From assembly GCF_000003605.2 (NCBI RefSeq), contig NW_003155739.1, positions 486,234 through 507,964 of the forward strand: 21,731 nt of DNA. The letters run 5' to 3'. Position 1 is the stretch's first letter. Each line of letters opens with the position of its first letter. The notes beneath the pieces were generated by a model, which had not been told where the DNA came from, ran no database searches, and saw only the letters and a program-made list of their open reading frames with translations. This document shows positions 18,841 to 21,731 of this stretch, one piece after another. The translations under genes and the position numbers were made by a program. Source of the stretch: Saccoglossus kowalevskii. Its lineage: Eukaryota; Hemichordata; Enteropneusta; Harrimaniidae.

Positions 18841-19348
18841 CTTCATTAACTTTTTTAGTCATTGAAAATAATTTACATCACAACAAATTTAAGATCTAAA
18901 CCAACTTCTAGCCGTTTGATACTTATTTTCGAATTGGCACACCTCTTGAAATGACATAAAAATTCACCAATAACTTTTTGAATTATAAATGAAGATTTCT
19001 CAACATCTGATCAAATGGTTTTTTGTGTAAAGACAATCCATTAAAAACGTTTTGAGTTACTAATGAAAACTCATTCCTGAATTCGCTATTTCTATGGAAA
19101 CCAGATTCACATCGTTACCAAAATTGTATGAATTGGGTAAACTCTCCTGGACAATTCATAAGAATTCATTCATAACCTTTCGAGTCATGACTGAAATCTC
19201 ATTCTCGAAACTATCCTTTCCTTAGCAACAGGGTCCACATCTCTAAACTGTATGTAATTGGTTGGTCCTTGAGTCCTCACAATTTCAGGAGAATCCACGT
19301 ATAACTGTTTGAGTTATCATGCTGAAAGTTAAACAAACAAACAAACAC
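18841..19348 (+). mobile_element. Retroposon 3' tail with internal ~128-bp repeats and an (AAAC)n end
   Basis: A motif of the form AACTTTTTGAGTTATNATGAA recurs near 18849, 18972, 19046, 19174 and 19303, mostly about 125-129 bp apart, with shared intervening text such as AGGGTCCACATCTCTAAACT. The end is (AAAC)n at 19331-19347. Such tails end many non-LTR retroposons and SINEs of marine animals. No reverse transcriptase is present. It lies in gene B intron 9. Confidence 0.6.
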
Positions 19349-19429
19349 CGGCCAAACGTATAACCTGCTTAATGACACCACACGGAGGACTCCTCCTCTA
19401 TATATACGTCATTGCGCGTCTACACTCAC

Positions 19430-19565
19430 CTCCTCGGCTTTAGTGAACGCCCTTAGTAAATTATTTCCTATCACCTGTTTGACGTCGTAATCAGACCAAC
19501 CTCGTTCCACCAATATAGCAACTAAATCTGGGAATTTGGACACATCTTCCAGCCCAATTGGTAAG
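19430..19565 (-). CDS. Gene B exon 9
   Basis: It encodes LPIGLEDVSKFPDLVAIL, then VERGWSDYDVKQVIG and NNLLRAFTKAEE, aligning without gaps to gene A exon 9. The acceptor is CTATAG (phase 2, completing an ACC codon) and the donor is GAGGAG|GTGAGT. The changes include many conservative ones (I/V, S/A, L/I). Confidence 0.9.
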
Positions 19566-20072
19566 CTATAAATAACGATAAGTTAACAAGCATTTACTAT
19601 AATACGTGAAGGAAACCTGACACAACCAAGATTGTGTACCATCAGCCTCTTATAATCTATTGAATAGGACTATTGATATTAATGATTGGGTATGTCAGTG
19701 CTTCTTATTTTGTAGGAGCAAAAATAAATAATTAAAACATTATCGTATAAGCAAAATGTACGCAACATACAGAGATGATAAACTTTAAATGTATAGTGGC
19801 ATTAGTAATGAGTTTTTATAGAATGTCCTCTAGGAATCTAGCAACTGAATAAGTCCCATTAAAGTAGAATCGTCGATTCGTCGATATAATTAGTTGTAAT
19901 ACTAATTATTACAACATAACATAAATATTACAATGCTGTTAATTCAATCATATAATAATTGTATATCAACTATAGTCTTTCTAGTCATATGATGGCATGA
20001 ATTTTAAAACCATATGTAATAATTAACATTTTCAACGCATAATATCCATGAGATGAAAATGGTTACAATAAT

Positions 20073-20217
20073 TTAAAGCGGGGAGTCGCCACCTGCGCAT
20101 GCGTCAGATGGCCATAGCGTGTCATTGTTTACAAACAAGCGTCTACCTAATGAGCCTTTGAGTTTTTAGCGTGTGTTGTTATCGCAGTTAGCGCAGGTGA
20201 CGACCCTCTCGCTTTAA
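20073..20217. mobile_element. MITE family 1, copy 3, in gene B intron 8
   Basis: TTAA at 20073-20076 and 20214-20217 bounds 145 bp with termini AGCGGGGAGTCGCCACCTGC and its inverted counterpart. The interior matches copy 1 in reverse, including GAGTTTTTAGCGTGTGTTGT. There is no equivalent insertion in gene A intron 8, so it inserted after the duplication or was lost from A. Confidence 0.85.
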
Positions 20218-20295
20218 TTAAAAACAACATAAACGAAGAAAAAGTGAAATCTGATAGCACAGTAACAGTCACAATTACAAGAATGTCATACATAC

Positions 20296-20371
20296 GTAGT
20301 GACACCGTCATAGTCCGAACCCATACCAACACAATCAATTCCACAGACATCTCATAAATATTCAATGTGAT
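20296..20371 (-). CDS. Gene B exon 8 with in-frame TGA
   Basis: It reads DHIEYL[22 protein letters not shown]. Relative to gene A it has H to Y, R to stop and I to M, plus four silent changes. The acceptor is TTATTAG and the donor is ACTAC|GTATGT. The stop is a C-to-T change at a CpG, the expected result of cytosine deamination. Confidence 0.85.
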
Positions 20372-20499
20372 CTAATAAACAAAATAAATTGTTTTCATCA
20401 TCAAAAATATAACAATACAATGGTAAAGATTCACTTATAAGAGGGCGCAAATGACCACAGTCGCCTACAACCATCATTCTGTGTCTTACATAATCATGT

Positions 20500-21731
20500 A
20501 ACATGGGATGTTCCTCCCATAATTCTGTAACATTGGAAAAATACCTCTCATCTTGTGACAATAAAATATAGTACATTGGAAGGTTACCTCCCATTCTGTG
20601 ACATTGGAAGGTTACCTCTCATTCTGTAACATTGGGAGGTTACCTCCCATCCTGTAACATTGGAAAGTTACCTCCCATCCTGTAACATTGGAAGGTTACC
20701 TCCCATCCTGTAACATTGGAAGGTTACCTCCCATCCTGTAAAATTGGAAGGTCATCTCCCATCCTTTAACATTGGAAGGTTACCTCTCATCCTTTAACAT
20801 TGGAAGATTACCTCTCCTCCTGTAACAATTGAAGTTTATCTCCCATCCTGTGACAATGGAAGGTTACTCTCCATCCAGTAACATTGGAAGGTTATCTTTC
20901 ATCCTGTAACATTAGAAGGTTACCTCCCATCCTGTGACGATGGAAGGTTACCTCCCATCCCGTAACATTGGAAGGTTACCTCCCATCGTGTAACATTGGA
21001 AGGTTGCTTCCCATCCTGTGAAAATGAAAGGTTACCTCCCATCCTGTAACATTGGAAGGTTACCTCCCATCCTGTAACATTGGAAGGTTACCTCCCATCC
21101 TGTAACATTGGAAAGGTTACCTCGCATCCTGTAACATTGGAAGGTTACCTCCCATCCTGTAACATTGGAAGGTTACCTCTCATCCTGTAACAATTGAAGA
21201 TTATTTCCCATCCCGTGACAATGGAAGGTTACTCTCCATCCAGTAACATTGGAAGGTTATCTTTCATCCTGTAACAGTAGAAGGTCACCTCCCATCCTGT
21301 GCCAATGGAAGGTTACCTCCCATCCTGTAACATTGGAAGGTTACCTCCCATCCTTTAACATTGGAAGGTTACCTCTCATCCTGTGACAATGGAAGGTTAC
21401 CTCCCATCCTGTAACATTGGAAGGTTACCTCCCATCCTGTAACATTGGAAGGTTACCTCCCATCCTGTAAAATTGGAAGGTCACCTCCCATCCTTTAACA
21501 TTGGAAGGTTACCTCTCATCCTTTAACATTGGAAGATTACCTCTCCTCCTGTAACAATTGAAGTTTATCTCCCATCCCGTGACAATGGAAGGTTACTCTC
21601 CATCCAGTAACATTGGAAGGTTATCTTTCATCCTGTAACATTAGAAGGTTACCTCCCATCCTGTGACAATGGAAGGTTACCTATGCCATCCTGTAACATT
21701 AGAAAGGTTACCTCCCATCCTGTAACATTGG
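20500..21731. repeat. 28-bp minisatellite with higher-order structure, running off the window end
   Basis: The consensus unit on the plus strand is about ACATTGGAAGGTTACC followed by TCCCATCCTGTA, with roughly 43 copies. The first two or three copies (20500-20573) are degenerate. Marker variants recur at a larger period: the CAATTGAAG variant at 20826, 21191 and 21555, and the [A/C]A[T/G]TAGAAGG variant at about 20911, 21276 and 21640. This gives about 364 bp, or 13 units. The unit length is not a multiple of 3 and stops occur, so it is not coding. It lies inside intron 7 of gene B. Confidence 0.95.

Larger units (their letters stand above)
18388..20371 (-). pseudogene. Gene B: tandem membrane dipeptidase paralogue, 3' part only, in-frame stop in exon 8
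   Basis: Three exons match gene A exons 8, 9 and 10 in length (76, 136 and 102 bp), phase and splice sites. Exons 1-7 must lie beyond the right end of the window. Exon 9 is about 76% and exon 10 about 88% identical to gene A in protein. Exon 8 has TGA at 20354-20352, where gene A has CGA for R318. This would end the protein before the GSDYDG active-site motif and remove exons 9 and 10. All three acceptors and both donors are intact, and the frames of exons 9 and 10 are open. The copy is therefore either a recently disabled pseudogene, a null allele, or a sequencing error. Gene B lies upstream of gene A in the same orientation. Confidence 0.75.

Noticed and set aside
20352-20594. 80-codon minus-strand ORF running from the minisatellite into gene B exon 8
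   Set aside because: Only the last few residues (DHIEYL) are exonic. The rest is intron and degenerate minisatellite, read in frame by chance and ended by the exon 8 TGA.
20500-21731. CRISPR-like regular repeats
   Set aside because: The repeats are directly adjacent without unique spacers and lie in a eukaryotic intron, so this is a minisatellite.

Overview
The window is AT-rich animal nuclear DNA. The main gene is split by nine GT-AG introns into ten exons and encodes a metazoan-type M19 membrane (renal) dipeptidase. The rest is introns, short inverted-repeat elements, tandem repeats and retroposon debris. The gene structure, a Crypton-type recombinase remnant, an (AAAC)n-ended retroposon tail and TTAA-flanked MITEs would suit a marine invertebrate, possibly a non-vertebrate deuterostome. 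The sequence alone does not fix the taxon.

Layout. (1) 1-4.3 kb: mostly non-coding, with a GC-rich island at about 1.0-1.57 kb. The island holds an HNH-like minus-strand ORF and a cluster of promoter-type motifs. A TTAA-flanked MITE lies at 3.98-4.14 kb. (2) 4383-12723, minus strand: dipeptidase gene A, complete. Ten exons of 102-177 bp (two shorter, 58 and 76 bp) join in frame to 415 codons plus stop. All metal-ligand motifs are present (HxD, VEGGH, DLSHVS, FSHSSAY, GSDYDG). The protein has an N-terminal membrane anchor and no C-terminal hydrophobic tail. Its introns hold MITEs, a Crypton-type ORF fragment, a foldback, and a 21-bp array made of copies of the exon 7 splice donor. (3) 12.86-18.2 kb: no convincing gene. 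It contains a diverged direct-repeat pair and a TATA/CCAAT promoter-like site. (4) 18388-20371, minus strand: the last three exons (8, 9 and 10) of a tandem paralogue, gene B, with exon lengths identical to those of gene A. Exon 8 has an in-frame TGA where gene A has CGA. (5) 20.5 kb to the window end: a 28-bp minisatellite with a higher-order period of about 364 bp, inside gene B intron 7.

The two dipeptidase copies are head-to-tail on the minus strand and match in exon structure and in sequence around the last exon, so a segmental tandem duplication is the simplest explanation. The most unusual signal is in gene A intron 7: the 21-bp (7-codon) repeat multiplies a 5' splice site in frame, so donor choice could add 7-residue units to the enzyme. 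Gene B intron 7 has its own, unrelated tandem array.
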